Source: Pseudomonadota bacterium (GTDB lineage Bacteria > Pseudomonadota > Alphaproteobacteria > Acetobacterales > Acetobacteraceae). Taken from it: a stretch of DNA of 33,986 bases. The notes beneath the pieces were generated by a model that saw nothing but the letters and a program-made list of their open reading frames with translations, made no database searches and was not told where the DNA came from. Position 1 is the stretch's first letter; each line of letters opens with the position of its first letter. A program made the translations under genes and the position numbers. The DNA is taken from positions 1 to 33,986 of the forward strand of contig JAJZES010000019.1 in assembly GCA_021845985.1 (NCBI GenBank), given 5' to 3'. This document shows, piece by piece, positions 23,284 to 32,088 of the stretch.

Positions 23284-26124
23284 ATGGGCCTGATCAGCGA
23301 AATCGACTACGGCACACCGGCGGCGGAGAGCACCGCCGAGGTGACACTGACCATCGACGGAGCCGCGCTGACGGTGCCGGCCGGCACCTCGATCATGCGC
23401 GCGGCGATGCAGATGGGAACGCAGATCCCCAAGCTGTGCGCGACCGACTCGCTCAATTCCTTCGGCTCCTGCCGGCTCTGTCTGGTGGAGATCGACGGCC
23501 GGCCGGGCACCCCGGCAAGCTGCACGACGCCGGTGGCGCCGGGCATGCAGGTGCGCACGCAGACGCCGCGTCTGGCCACTCTGCGCCGCGGAGTGATGGA
23601 GCTTTACATCTCCGACCATCCGCTCGACTGCCTGACCTGTGCCGCCAACGGCGATTGCGAGCTGCAGGACATGGCCGGCGCGGTCGGGCTGCGCGAGGTG
23701 CGCTACGGCTATGACGGCGCCAACCATTTTGCCGCGGCGAAAGACACGTCGAACCCGTATTTCAGCTTCGATCCGGCAAAATGCATCGTCTGCTCGCGCT
23801 GCGTGCGCGCCTGCGAGGAGGTGCAGGGCACGTTTGCCCTGACCATCGGCGCGCGCGGCTTCGCCAGCCATGTCTCGGCCGGCATGGATGAGACGTTGCT
23901 CGCCTCCGAATGCGTCTCCTGCGGCGCCTGCGTGCAGGCCTGCCCGACCGCGACACTGATCGAGAAATCGGTGATCGCGCTCGGCCAGCCGGAGCATTCC
24001 GTCGTCACCACCTGCGCCTATTGCGGCGTCGGCTGCACCTTCAAGGCGGAGATGCGCGGCGAGGAGGTGGTGCGCATGGTGCCGTGGAAAGACGGCAGCG
24101 CCAACCACGGCCACAGTTGCGTCAAGGGCCGCTTCGCCTGGGGATATGCGACGCATCGCGAGCGCATCCTGTCGCCGATGATGCGTGACAAGACCACCGA
24201 TCCGTGGCGCGAAGTGTCGTGGCAAGAGGCGCTGGCGCGCATCGCCAGCGAGTTCCGCCGCATTCAGGAGCAGTATGGCAAGGACGCCATCGGCGGCATC
24301 ACCTCCTCGCGCTGCACCAACGAGGAGACCTATCTGCTGCAGAAGCTGGTGCGCGCCGGCTTCGGCAACAACAACGTCGATACCTGCGCCCGCGTCTGCC
24401 ACTCGCCGACCGGCTACGGGCTGAACGCGACGTTCGGCACCTCGGCCGGGACGCAGGATTTCGACTCGGTGATGGACAGCGACGTCATCCTGCTGATCGG
24501 CGCCAATCCGACCGACGCGCATCCGGTGTTCGCCTCGCGCATGAAGCGGCGGCTGCGCCAGGGCGCCAAACTGATCGTCGTCGATCCGCGCAAGATCGAT
24601 CTGGTACGCTCGGCACATGTCGAAGCGGCGCATCACCTGCCGCTGCTGCCGGGCACCAATGTCGCGCTGCTGACGGCGATGGCGCATGTCATCGTCAGCG
24701 AACATCTGGTCGATGAAGCCTTCGTCCGCGAGCGCTGCGACCTCGAAGCGTTCTCCGAATGGGCGGCGTTCGTCGCCGAGCCGCGCCACAGCCCGGCGGC
24801 GGTGGCGGCGATCTGCGGCGTGCCGGCGGAGACCATCATCGCCGCGGCGCGGCTCTATGCCACCGGCGGCAATGCCGCGATCTACTACGGCCTCGGCGTC
24901 ACCGAGCACAGCCAAGGCACGACGACGGTCATGGCGATTGCCAATCTGGCAATGGCGACCGGCAATATCGGCCGCAAGGGCGTCGGGGTGAACCCGCTGC
25001 GCGGCCAGAACAACGTCCAGGGCAGTTGCGACATGGGCAGCTTCCCGCACGAGATGCCCGGCTACCGCCATATCAGCGACGACGCCATGCGCGCGACGTT
25101 CGAGACGGCCTGGGGCACGCCGCTCGACAACGAACCGGGCCTGCGCATTCCCAACATGTTCGACGCCGCGGTCGGCGGCACGTTCAAGGGTCTTTACGTC
25201 CACGGCGAGGATATTCTGCAATCCGACCCCGACACGCAGCATGTCGCGGCCGGGCTGGCGGCGATGGAGTGCATCGTCGTCCATGACCTGTTCCTCAACG
25301 AGACCGCGACCTATGCGCATGTCTTTCTGCCGGGTTCGAGCTTCCTGGAACGCGACGGCACCTTCACCAATGCCGAGCGGCGCATCCAGCGCATCCGCCG
25401 GGTGATGTCGCCGCGCGCCGGGCTGTCGGACTGGGAGGCGATCATGGCGCTGGCCAACACGATGGGCGTGCCGATGAGCTATCGCCATCCGGCGGAGATC
25501 ATGGACGAGATCGCCCGGCTGACGCCGACCTTCGCCGGCGTCTCCTATGCGAAGCTCGATGAACTCGGCTCGGTGCAATGGCCGTGCAACGCCGCGGCGC
25601 CGGCCGGCACGCCGACGATGCACATCGACCATTTCGTGCGCGGCGCCGGGCGGTTCATGATCACCGAATACCAGCCGACCGACGAGCGCAGCACGCGGCG
25701 CTTCCCGCTGCTGCTGACCACCGGGCGCATCCTGTCGCAATACAATGTCGGGGCGCAGACCCGCCGCACCGAAAACGTGCTGTGGCACGAGGAAGACCGG
25801 CTGGAACTGCACCCCGCCGACGCCGAGGCGCGCGGCATCAGAACCGGCGACTGGGTGCGGCTCGCCTCGCGCGCCGGGGAGACGGCGCTGCGCGCGCTGG
25901 TCACCGAGCGGATGGCGCCGGGTGTGGTGTACACGACGTTTCATCATCCGATGACGCAGGCCAATGTGGTGACCACGGAGTATTCCGACTGGGCAACCAA
26001 CTGTCCCGAATACAAGGTGACGGCGGTACAGGTCTCGCCCTCGAACGGCCCGACCGAATGGCAGGACCGCTATGAGGCCCGCACGCAGTTGAGCCGGCGG
26101 ATTGTGGCGGAGGCGGCGAATTGA
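23284..26124 (+). CDS. fdsA: NAD-dependent formate dehydrogenase catalytic alpha subunit
   Basis: A 946-residue molybdenum bis-MGD enzyme that oxidises formate to CO2. N-terminal [2Fe-2S] domain: CATDSLNSFGSCRLC and a later SCTTP. NuoG-like HPLDCLTCAANGDCELQ. Two [4Fe-4S] ferredoxin motifs: CIVCSRCVRACEEVQ and CVSCGACVQACP. The [4Fe-4S] cluster next to Mo is held by CAYCGVGCTFKAE. The Mo ligand is Cys372 in CARVCHSPTGYG, followed by His373; it is cysteine, not selenocysteine. The C-terminal cofactor domain includes TTGRILSQYNVGAQTRRT and FHHPMTQANVVTT. Length is normal for FdsA. Confidence 0.96.
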   Translation: MGLISEIDYGTPAAESTAEVTLTIDGAALTVPAGTSIMRAAMQMGTQIPKLCATDSLNSFGSCRLCLVEIDGRPGTPASCTTPVAPGMQVRTQTPRLATLRRGVMELYISDHPLDCLTCAANGDCELQDMAGAVGLREVRYGYDGANHFAAAKDTSNPYFSFDPAKCIVCSRCVRACEEVQGTFALTIGARGFASHVSAGMDETLLASECVSCGACVQACPTATLIEKSVIALGQPEHSVVTTCAYCGVGCTFKAEMRGEEVVRMVPWKDGSANHGHSCVKGRFAWGYATHRERILSPMMRDKTTDPWREVSWQEALARIASEFRRIQEQYGKDAIGGITSSRCTNEETYLLQKLVRAGFGNNNVDTCARVCHSPTGYGLNATFGTSAGTQDFDSVMDSDVILLIGANPTDAHPVFASRMKRRLRQGAKLIVVDPRKIDLVRSAHVEAAHHLPLLPGTNVALLTAMAHVIVSEHLVDEAFVRERCDLEAFSEWAAFVAEPRHSPAAVAAICGVPAETIIAAARLYATGGNAAIYYGLGVTEHSQGTTTVMAIANLAMATGNIGRKGVGVNPLRGQNNVQGSCDMGSFPHEMPGYRHISDDAMRATFETAWGTPLDNEPGLRIPNMFDAAVGGTFKGLYVHGEDILQSDPDTQHVAAGLAAMECIVVHDLFLNETATYAHVFLPGSSFLERDGTFTNAERRIQRIRRVMSPRAGLSDWEAIMALANTMGVPMSYRHPAEIMDEIARLTPTFAGVSYAKLDELGSVQWPCNAAAPAGTPTMHIDHFVRGAGRFMITEYQPTDERSTRRFPLLLTTGRILSQYNVGAQTRRTENVLWHEEDRLELHPADAEARGIRTGDWVRLASRAGETALRALVTERMAPGVVYTTFHHPMTQANVVTTEYSDWATNCPEYKVTAVQVSPSNGPTEWQDRYEARTQLSRRIVAEAAN

Positions 26125-26273
26125 GCCGGCGCCCTGGCCGTTGCGGGCGATCATCGTAAAGAGGAGGAGGAGGGATAAAATCGCAGCGACCACGTCGTCG
26201 CGCATTCGGGCGATTCTTCGCAGGCACGCCGATCCGGGCTATTTTGTCCTGACCGCCTTCCCTGAGCTTTAGG
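26125..26273 (+). other. 149-bp gap inside the fds operon
   Basis: The only sizeable gap in the fds operon. It holds a purine-rich GAGGAGGAGGAGG run (about 26160-26173) followed by GATAAAAT, but no start codon at proper distance after it. It may be the scar of an inserted or lost gene, or an internal promoter; neither is proven. Confidence 0.35.
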
Positions 26274-26609
26274 ATGGCACCGATGCTTTCTTCCGATGTC
26301 ACGTGCGCCGATCCCGACCTGTCGCATCTGCTCGGTGCCTATCTGCACCAGGATTTCGACATTGTCGGCCCGACGCCGGGCGATGCCGTCCGGGCGTTTC
26401 TGCGCGACGACCCGTCGGATGCCATCGCCGCGACCCGCGCCGACATTGCGCGGATGCAGCTGGCTCATGCCCGCGACCTCGATGACACCCTGCGCGCCCT
26501 CGAACCGGGGCAGTCCCGGCCGCCGGGGATGGATGCCGGGGCGTTTCTCGACTGGCTCGATGACCTACTCGCGGCCGGCACACACGCTTCCCACCGCGCC
26601 GCCGAATGA
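26274..26609 (+). CDS. Small CdiI-immunity-like protein inside the fds operon
   Basis: A 111-residue acidic protein. The N-terminal part, DLSHLLGAYLHQDFDIVGPTPGDAVRAFL, resembles the small contact-dependent growth inhibition immunity family (CdiI_2-like: LLGAYFHQDWD followed by a helix). The rest is helical, with IAATRADIARMQL and DAGAFLDWLDDLLAAG. No toxin or CdiA is nearby. Its TGA overlaps the fdhD ATG (26606-26609), so it is translationally coupled to fdhD. ATG 26283 is an alternative start, with AGG eight bases upstream. Function here is unknown; it may be an orphan immunity protein or a re-used scaffold that helps formate dehydrogenase. The family call is by recognition only. Confidence 0.6.
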   Translation: MAPMLSSDVTCADPDLSHLLGAYLHQDFDIVGPTPGDAVRAFLRDDPSDAIAATRADIARMQLAHARDLDDTLRALEPGQSRPPGMDAGAFLDWLDDLLAAGTHASHRAAE

Positions 26610-27430
26610 CCACGCCGCCCTGCCGCCGCACCACCCCCGCGCTGTGGCGCCGCGGCGCACCAGCCGCCACCCGTGCCCGCGACATCCCCGAGGAAACGCC
26701 GCTCGCCGTCACCTTCAACCGCGAAACCTACGCGGTGATGCTGGGCACGCCGGCAAACCTCGAAGACTTCGCCATCGGCTTCGCGCTGACCGAAGGCATC
26801 GTCCAAAACCCCGCCGAGATCGCCGCGCTGGAGGTGCTGGAGCATGCCCACGGCATCGAATTGCGCATGGAATTGCCGCAGCCGCGGCTGGCCGCACTGA
26901 CCGCCCGCCGCCGGCGCATCGCCGGGCCGACCGGCTGCGGCTTATGCGGCATCGACAGCCTCGCCGAAGCCATCCGCCCGCCGCCGCCGGTGCCGGCCGG
27001 GCAGCCGATCGCCGCCGCCGCCATCGCCCAGGCGCTGCGCGACATCGAGCCGCTGCAGACGCTGCATCGCGCCACCCATGCCGTCCATGCCGCCGCACTC
27101 TGGACGCCGGCGCACGGCATCGCCCTGCTGCGCGAGGATGTCGGGCGGCATAACGCGCTCGATAAGCTGATCGGCGCCGCCGCCCGCGCCGGCATCGCCG
27201 CGGCGGATGGCATGGTGCTGCTGAGCAGCCGCGTATCCATCGAAATGGTGCAGAAGGCCGCGATGTTCGGCGCCCCGGTGCTGGTCGCCGTGTCCGCCCC
27301 CACCGCCCATGCGGTGCGGCTGGCCGAGGCGGCGGGGATGACGCTGGTTGCCGTCGCGCGCAGCGACGGGTTCGAGGTATTCTGCGGCGCCCAGCGTATC
27401 ACCACGGAGCTTCACGCCGATGTCGCATGA
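26606..27430 (+). CDS. fdhD: Formate dehydrogenase accessory sulfurtransferase FdhD (FdsC)
   Basis: A 274-residue protein that hands sulfur to, and delivers, the bis-MGD cofactor needed by FdsA. Typical motifs: EETPLAVTFNRETYAVMLGTP, ANLEDFAIGFALTEGIV, the redox/sulfur Cys pair Cys111 and Cys114 in TGCGLCGIDSL, LLREDVGRHNALDKLIG and SSRVSIEMVQKAAMFG. Overlaps the preceding small gene by four bases and fdsD by eleven, so it belongs to the operon. Confidence 0.94.
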   Translation: MTTPPCRRTTPALWRRGAPAATRARDIPEETPLAVTFNRETYAVMLGTPANLEDFAIGFALTEGIVQNPAEIAALEVLEHAHGIELRMELPQPRLAALTARRRRIAGPTGCGLCGIDSLAEAIRPPPPVPAGQPIAAAAIAQALRDIEPLQTLHRATHAVHAAALWTPAHGIALLREDVGRHNALDKLIGAAARAGIAAADGMVLLSSRVSIEMVQKAAMFGAPVLVAVSAPTAHAVRLAEAAGMTLVAVARSDGFEVFCGAQRITTELHADVA

Positions 27431-27629
27431 CGACAAGCTGATCTATATGGCCAATCAGATCGGCAAGTTCTTCGCCGCCCAGGGCGGCGCGGCGGAGGTC
27501 GAGAACCATTTGCGCAAGTTCTGGGACAAGCGCATGCGCGCGGCGATCGTGGCGCATCTCGCCGCCGGCGGAGAGGGCCTCGACCCGCTGGCGCGCGAGG
27601 CGGTATCACGGCTCGCCGCCCACCACTGA
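27420..27629 (+). CDS. fdsD: Formate dehydrogenase delta subunit
   Basis: A 69-residue protein matching FdsD: MSHDDKLIYMANQIGKFFAAQ, then VENHLRKFWDKRMRAAIVAHL and LDPLAREAVSRL. FdsD is a small subunit of the FdsABGD complex that helps cofactor insertion and assembly. ATG at 27420 is inside the fdhD end; a longer reading from 27348 would be entirely within fdhD and is unlikely. Confidence 0.92.
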   Translation: MSHDDKLIYMANQIGKFFAAQGGAAEVENHLRKFWDKRMRAAIVAHLAAGGEGLDPLAREAVSRLAAHH

Positions 27630-27641
27630 GGACGCACCCGC

Positions 27642-28751
27642 ATGGACGTACGCGCCGCCGTCGCCTTCGAGGCCGGACAGCCGCTGTCGGTCGAAACAGT
27701 ACAGCTCGAAGGCCCGCGCGCCGGCGAGGTGCTGGTCGAGATCAAGGCCACCGGGCTGTGCCACACCGACAAATACACCCTCTCCGGCGCCGACCCGGAG
27801 GGACTGTTTCCGGCCATTCTCGGCCATGAAGGCGCCGGCGTGGTGGTCGAGGTCGGCGCCGGGGTGACCAGCCTGCGACCGGGCGACCATGTCATTCCGC
27901 TCTACACGCCGGAATGCCGCGAGTGCGCATACTGCCTCAGCCGCAAGACCAATCTCTGCCAGAAAATCCGCACCACCCAGGGCCGCGGCGTGATGCCCGA
28001 CGGCAGCTCGCGCTTCAGCCTCAACGGCAAGCCGATCCTGCATTACATGGGGTGTTCGACGTTCGCCAATTATACCGTGCTGCCGGAGATTTCGCTGGCC
28101 AAAATCCGGCCGGACGCGCCGTTCGACAAGGTCTGCTATATCGGCTGCGGCGTCACCACCGGCATCGGCGCGGTGCTGTTCACCGCCAAGGTGGAGGCGG
28201 GAGCGACCGTGGTGGTGTTCGGCCTCGGCGGCATCGGGCTGAACGTCGTCCAGGGCGCGCGCATCGCCGGCGCCGACATGATCGTCGGCGTCGATGTCAA
28301 TCCGGCGCGCGAGTCGCTGGCACGGAAGTTCGGCCTCACCCATTTCGTCAACCCCAAGCAGATCAAGGACGATCTCGTCGGCCATCTGGTCGAACTGACA
28401 CGCGGCGGCGCCGACTACAGCTTCGAATGCGTCGGCAACGTGACGCTGATGCGTCAGGCGCTGGAATGCGCGCACAAGGGCTGGGGCGTCTCGACCATCA
28501 TCGGCGTCGCCGGGGCGGGGCAGGAGATCAGCACGCGGCCGTTTCAGCTCGTCACCGGCCGGCGCTGGATCGGCTCGGCCTTCGGCGGCGCCCGCGGACG
28601 CAGCGATGTGCCGAAGATCGTCGATTGGTACATGGAAAAGAAGATCAACATCGACGATCTGATAACCCACACACTGCCGCTGGAGCGCATCAACGAGGGA
28701 TTCGAGCTGATGGCGCGCGGCGAGTCGATCCGCAGCGTCGTCATCTACTGA
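27642..28751 (+). CDS. frmA: S-(hydroxymethyl)glutathione dehydrogenase / class III alcohol dehydrogenase
   Basis: A 369-residue zinc- and NAD-dependent medium-chain dehydrogenase that oxidises the glutathione-formaldehyde adduct. Catalytic zinc ligands are in ATGLCHTDKYTLSG and LGHEGAGVV. Structural zinc Cys are in PECRECAYCLSRKTNLC. The nucleotide fold is VVVFGLGGIGLNVVQGA. QGRGVMPDGSSRF and GGARGRSDVPKIVDWY are typical of class III. It begins 12 bp after fdsD, so formaldehyde and formate oxidation are probably co-transcribed. The S-formylglutathione hydrolase expected between the two steps is not in the window. Confidence 0.93.
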   Translation: MDVRAAVAFEAGQPLSVETVQLEGPRAGEVLVEIKATGLCHTDKYTLSGADPEGLFPAILGHEGAGVVVEVGAGVTSLRPGDHVIPLYTPECRECAYCLSRKTNLCQKIRTTQGRGVMPDGSSRFSLNGKPILHYMGCSTFANYTVLPEISLAKIRPDAPFDKVCYIGCGVTTGIGAVLFTAKVEAGATVVVFGLGGIGLNVVQGARIAGADMIVGVDVNPARESLARKFGLTHFVNPKQIKDDLVGHLVELTRGGADYSFECVGNVTLMRQALECAHKGWGVSTIIGVAGAGQEISTRPFQLVTGRRWIGSAFGGARGRSDVPKIVDWYMEKKINIDDLITHTLPLERINEGFELMARGESIRSVVIY

Positions 28752-28755
28752 TCCC

Positions 28756-29898
28756 GTGGCGCACCGCATCGGCGGCGATGCCGAGGCGCTGAGCACCGCC
28801 GCGGCATTTCGCGACCGGCTGGCGGCGGAGGCGGCGGCGCGCGACCGCGAGCGGCGGCTGCCGCATGACGAGGTGGCGGCGCTGGCGGCGAGCGGGCTGT
28901 GGGCCATCGGCGTGCCGGCGGCGCATGGCGGCGCCGACGTCAGCCATGCCACGCTCGCCGAGGTGACGGCGCGGCTGGCCGAGGGTGATCCGTCGGTGGC
29001 GCAAATCCCGCAGAACCATTTCGCCACGGTCGAGGCGTTCCGCCATATCGGCACGCCGGAGCAGCAGCGCACGCTGTTCGCCCGGGTGCTGGCGGGTGCC
29101 CGCCTGGGCAGTGCGGTGGTCGATCGCGGTCCGCCGACGCGGCTGCACGACGGCCGGCTGGACGGGGAAAAGGCCTATTCCACCGGCGCCCTCTATGCCG
29201 ACCTGATCAGCGTCACCGCGCTCGACGACGCCGGGCAGCCGGTGCTGGCGCTGGTCGAGCGCGACGCGCCGGGGCTGAGCGTGATCGACGACTGGTCGGG
29301 CATGGGCCAGCGCACCACCGCCAGCGGCACCACCGTTCTGGCGCAGGTGGCGCCGTTCTGGGTAATCCCGATTGCCGCGGCGGCGGCACGCCGCACCCCG
29401 GTTGGCAGCGTCGCGCAAATGCTGCATGCGGCGATCGACCTCGGCATCGCCCGGGCCGCGCTGGCGGCAACGGCGACCTTCGTGCGCACGCGCAGCCGGC
29501 CGTTCCGCGACGCCGGAGCCGAGCGGGCGCAGGACGACGTGCTGCTGGTGAGCCGCTTCGGGCAATTGCAACTGGGCGTTCATGCCGCCGACGCAATGCT
29601 GGCCCGCGCCGCCGCGGCGCTGGACGCGGCGCGGCGCGAGCCGACCGAGGCGGCAATGGCGGCGGCGGCAGTCGCGGTGGCGGAGGCCAAGGTGCTGACC
29701 ACCGAGGCGGCGCTGGCCGGCGCCAACGGGCTGTTTGAACTGGCCGGCACCTCGGCGGCGCTGGAAGCGGATGATTTCAATCGCTTCTGGCGCGATGCGC
29801 GGATCCATACGCTGCACGACCCGGTGCGCTGGAAATACCACGTCATCGGCGACTACCACCTCAACGGCACCCTGCCGAAGCTGCGCTCCTACCTCTGA
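28756..29898 (+). CDS. SfnB/DszC-like acyl-CoA dehydrogenase-fold flavoprotein
   Basis: A 380-residue protein of the acyl-CoA dehydrogenase fold, closest in pattern to the SfnB/DszC group of sulfur-acquisition enzymes. Signatures: PHDEVAALAASGLWAIGVPAAHGG, GDPSVAQIPQNHFATVEAFRHIG, and the C-terminal NRFWRDARIHTLHDPVRWKYH with IGDYHLNG. The C-terminal block is characteristic of flavin monooxygenases acting on sulfur compounds rather than of acyl-CoA dehydrogenases. GTG at 28756 is 4 bp after frmA, so it is co-transcribed. It may release sulfite or formaldehyde from a C1-organosulfur substrate, feeding the upstream enzymes; this is inference. Confidence 0.8.
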   Translation: MAHRIGGDAEALSTAAAFRDRLAAEAAARDRERRLPHDEVAALAASGLWAIGVPAAHGGADVSHATLAEVTARLAEGDPSVAQIPQNHFATVEAFRHIGTPEQQRTLFARVLAGARLGSAVVDRGPPTRLHDGRLDGEKAYSTGALYADLISVTALDDAGQPVLALVERDAPGLSVIDDWSGMGQRTTASGTTVLAQVAPFWVIPIAAAAARRTPVGSVAQMLHAAIDLGIARAALAATATFVRTRSRPFRDAGAERAQDDVLLVSRFGQLQLGVHAADAMLARAAAALDAARREPTEAAMAAAAVAVAEAKVLTTEAALAGANGLFELAGTSAALEADDFNRFWRDARIHTLHDPVRWKYHVIGDYHLNGTLPKLRSYL

Positions 29899-29984
29899 GG
29901 CGACGCGGCGCGAGCGGCATACGGCATGCCGAACGCCCCGCATGGCACGCCGGCCACAGTCTCGTAAAACGTGTCACCGAACCC

Positions 29985-30012
29985 TTGAGTGGCAACGGTG
30001 CTGACCGATATG
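29985..30012 (+). promoter_or_regulatory. Possible promoter of the DUF1127 gene
   Basis: TTGAGT (29985-29990) and GATATG (30007-30012) are 16 bp apart and 28 bp upstream of the start codon. The -10 is weak. The 141-bp gap also contains the 10-bp palindrome CGGCATGCCG, which could mark the end of the preceding operon. Confidence 0.3.
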
Positions 30013-30039
30013 GTGCGGTGCAGCAAAAGGAGGGTCATC

Positions 30040-30255
30040 ATGGCCGCTCATGTTATCGACACCCGCAACGACACCAGCTTCGCCGACCATACCGGCGGAC
30101 TGCGTCAGCGCTTCCTCGCCTGGCGCGAGCAGCGGCAGCGGCGCGCGCAGATCACGCGCGAGCTGCTCACCTACACCGATCGCGAGCTGTTCGACCTCGG
30201 CATCACCCGCGGCGACATCCCGGCGATCATCAACGGCACGTTCCGCCGCACCTAA
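30040..30255 (+). CDS. DUF1127 small protein
   Basis: A 71-residue basic protein with the DUF1127 (YjiS-like) C-terminal motif: [28 protein letters not shown], preceded by an Arg/Gln-rich helix ([13 protein letters not shown]). The strong AGGAGG ribosome-binding site fixes the ATG at 30040. Members of this alphaproteobacterial family have been linked to RNA turnover and phosphate or stress responses; here the role is not known. Its stop overlaps the stop of the convergent SDR gene (CTAA). Confidence 0.88.
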   Translation: MAAHVIDTRNDTSFADHTGGLRQRFLAWREQRQRRAQITRELLTYTDRELFDLGITRGDIPAIINGTFRRT

Positions 30256-31073
30256 CCGATGGGATCGGCCAACCGGCCAAGCGGGTGTGCCGGCGCATCT
30301 CCGGCGCCGCGCACCTGCTGGTCGAAGTCGATCACCGAACCGGTCATCAGGCCGCTTTCATCGCTCGCCAGGAAGGCGACGGCACGGGCGACCTCGTCCG
30401 GCTTGATCAGCCGGCCGAACGGCTGCTTCGCTTCCGCCTCGGCCAGCCAGCCGGCATCGGCGGCGTGGAATCTCTGCTGAATCTGCGTCTCGCCCGGACT
30501 GTCCATCCAGCCGATGTTCAGCCCGTTGACGCGGATCCGGTCCGGCATCAGCGAATAGGCGGCATTCTTGGTCAGCGTCGAAAGCGCCCCCTTGGAGGCG
30601 CAATAGGCGGTGATGAAGGTTTGTCCGCCATGCGCCGACATGCTCTGGATATTGACCATCGCGCCCTGAGTGCGCTCACGCCGCATCAGCTTCGCCGCGT
30701 CCTGCATCAGGAAGAACGGCGCCCGCACATTGACCGCGAACATGCGGTCGAACAGCTCGGGCGAGGTGTCGAGCAGCGTGCCGCGATCGGTGATCGCGGC
30801 GGCGTTGACCAGCACGTCGAGCCGGCCGAACGCCACATCCGCCGCGGCGATGACGCGACGGCAGGCGGCGACCTCGGCGAGATCGGCGGCGACGAAATGG
30901 GTCGGGCAGCCCTGCCCGGTCAGTTCCCCGGCGACCCGCTCGCCGCGCCCGACATGGCGCCCGCAAATCACCAGCCCGGCGGCGCCGCGCGCCGCGAACA
31001 GCCGGGCGATGGCCTCGCCCAGCCCCTGCGTGCCGCCGGTGACGACGGCGATCCGCCCCTGCAAACCCTGCAT
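30252..31073 (-). CDS. SDR-family oxidoreductase, inositol-locus dehydrogenase
   Basis: A 273-residue classical short-chain dehydrogenase. The cofactor motif TGGTQGLG is near the N-terminus, with NAA in [10 protein letters not shown]. The catalytic Ser is in IQSMSAHGG and Tyr-Lys in YCASK. It starts 11 bp after iolE, with GGGAGGG upstream, so it shares the iolE transcript. In inositol loci such SDRs may oxidise an inositol isomer or a related polyol; the actual substrate is unknown. Confidence 0.87.
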   Translation of the reverse strand: MQGLQGRIAVVTGGTQGLGEAIARLFAARGAAGLVICGRHVGRGERVAGELTGQGCPTHFVAADLAEVAACRRVIAAADVAFGRLDVLVNAAAITDRGTLLDTSPELFDRMFAVNVRAPFFLMQDAAKLMRRERTQGAMVNIQSMSAHGGQTFITAYCASKGALSTLTKNAAYSLMPDRIRVNGLNIGWMDSPGETQIQQRFHAADAGWLAEAEAKQPFGRLIKPDEVARAVAFLASDESGLMTGSVIDFDQQVRGAGDAPAHPLGRLADPIG

Positions 31074-31084
31074 GGTTCCCTCCC

Positions 31085-31993
31085 CTATGCGACGATGGCG
31101 TAGCCGGCGCGGGTGAACGCGGCGGTCAGATGCTGGCGGCCTTTCGTGGCGTATGCGTACGGCGGCGCCTTGACCGGGTCCTGCTCGGCCTCCACCACCA
31201 CCCAGCCGGAATAGCCGATCCGCGCCAGCGTCGCGGCGAATGCGTCGTAGTCGATGCAGCCGTCGCCCGGCACGGTGAACACGCCGGCCAGAATGGCGTC
31301 GAGGAAACTCAGGTCGCCGGCGCGCGCCTGGTGCAGCACGTCGGGGCGAATATCCTTGCAGTGTACATGCACCACGCGGCTGGCGTGACGCTCGGTCATC
31401 GCCAGCCAGTCGCCGCCGGCATAGGCGCTGTGGCCGGTATCGACCAGCAACCCGACCTCCGGCCCGCTCGCCGCCATCAGCGCGTCGATCTCATCATCGG
31501 TCTCGACCACGGTGGCCATGTGATGGTGATAGGCGAGCTTCACGCCGTGCCGCTCCATGTGCCCGCCAAGCTCGGTCATCTTCTGCCCCAGAAGCTTGAA
31601 TTCGTCGGGCGCGAGGCGGCGGCGGCGGCTGGCCGGGGTGGTCTGCTGCGTCTGCACGCTGCCGGTGGTCTCGGCATAGACCAGCACCGGCGCGCCGAGC
31701 GCGGCAAATGTGTCGAGCTGACGCTCGATGCGCGCCCGCTCCTCGGCCACCGAAAGCTCCAGCAGCCGGCCGGAGAACCAGCCCGACACCAGTTGCAACT
31801 GGTGCGCCGCCAGCAGCGGGCGCAGCACCGCCGCGTCCATCGGAAACTTGACGCCTGTTTCGGTGCCCGAATATCCGGCCGCCCGGCTCTCGGCCAGGCA
31901 GGTTTCCAGCGTCGTGTCGCCGCCGAGCTCCGGCAGGTCGCTGTTGCTCCAGGCGATCGGCGCCACCCCCAGCCTGATGGTTCCCACTGCCAT
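31085..31993 (-). CDS. iolE: Myo-inosose-2 dehydratase
   Basis: A 302-residue TIM-barrel sugar-phosphate isomerase/epimerase-like lyase that removes water from 2-keto-myo-inositol, the second step of inositol catabolism. The N-terminus [20 protein letters not shown] is the IolE signature. Metal-ligand segments are [36 protein letters not shown] and the Glu in [14 protein letters not shown] at 31993 has GGAGGA upstream. It is the first gene of a minus-strand pair and divergent from iolG. Confidence 0.93.
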   Translation of the reverse strand: MAVGTIRLGVAPIAWSNSDLPELGGDTTLETCLAESRAAGYSGTETGVKFPMDAAVLRPLLAAHQLQLVSGWFSGRLLELSVAEERARIERQLDTFAALGAPVLVYAETTGSVQTQQTTPASRRRRLAPDEFKLLGQKMTELGGHMERHGVKLAYHHHMATVVETDDEIDALMAASGPEVGLLVDTGHSAYAGGDWLAMTERHASRVVHVHCKDIRPDVLHQARAGDLSFLDAILAGVFTVPGDGCIDYDAFAATLARIGYSGWVVVEAEQDPVKAPPYAYATKGRQHLTAAFTRAGYAIVA

Positions 31994-32088
31994 GTCATTC
32001 CTCCCCCGGTGCTGCGCGTCGGCGCCGACTTGGCGGCGAGTGTAGGACGCGGCAGAGTGGGCGCAAAGTCATCGGGTGGAGACGGGAC
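31994..32088. promoter_or_regulatory. Divergent iolE/iolG promoter region
   Basis: Ninety-five bases between divergent inositol genes. Both starts have purine-rich ribosome-binding sites. Promoters and any regulator site must lie here, but I could not identify hexamers with confidence. Confidence 0.4.

Noticed and set aside
24385-24402. Selenocysteine at the FdsA active site
   Set aside because: The codon at the Mo ligand is TGC (Cys372), not TGA.
23239-26205. 988-codon minus-strand open frame opposite fdsA
   Set aside because: fdsA on the plus strand has every expected cofactor motif; the antisense frame is low-complexity and featureless.
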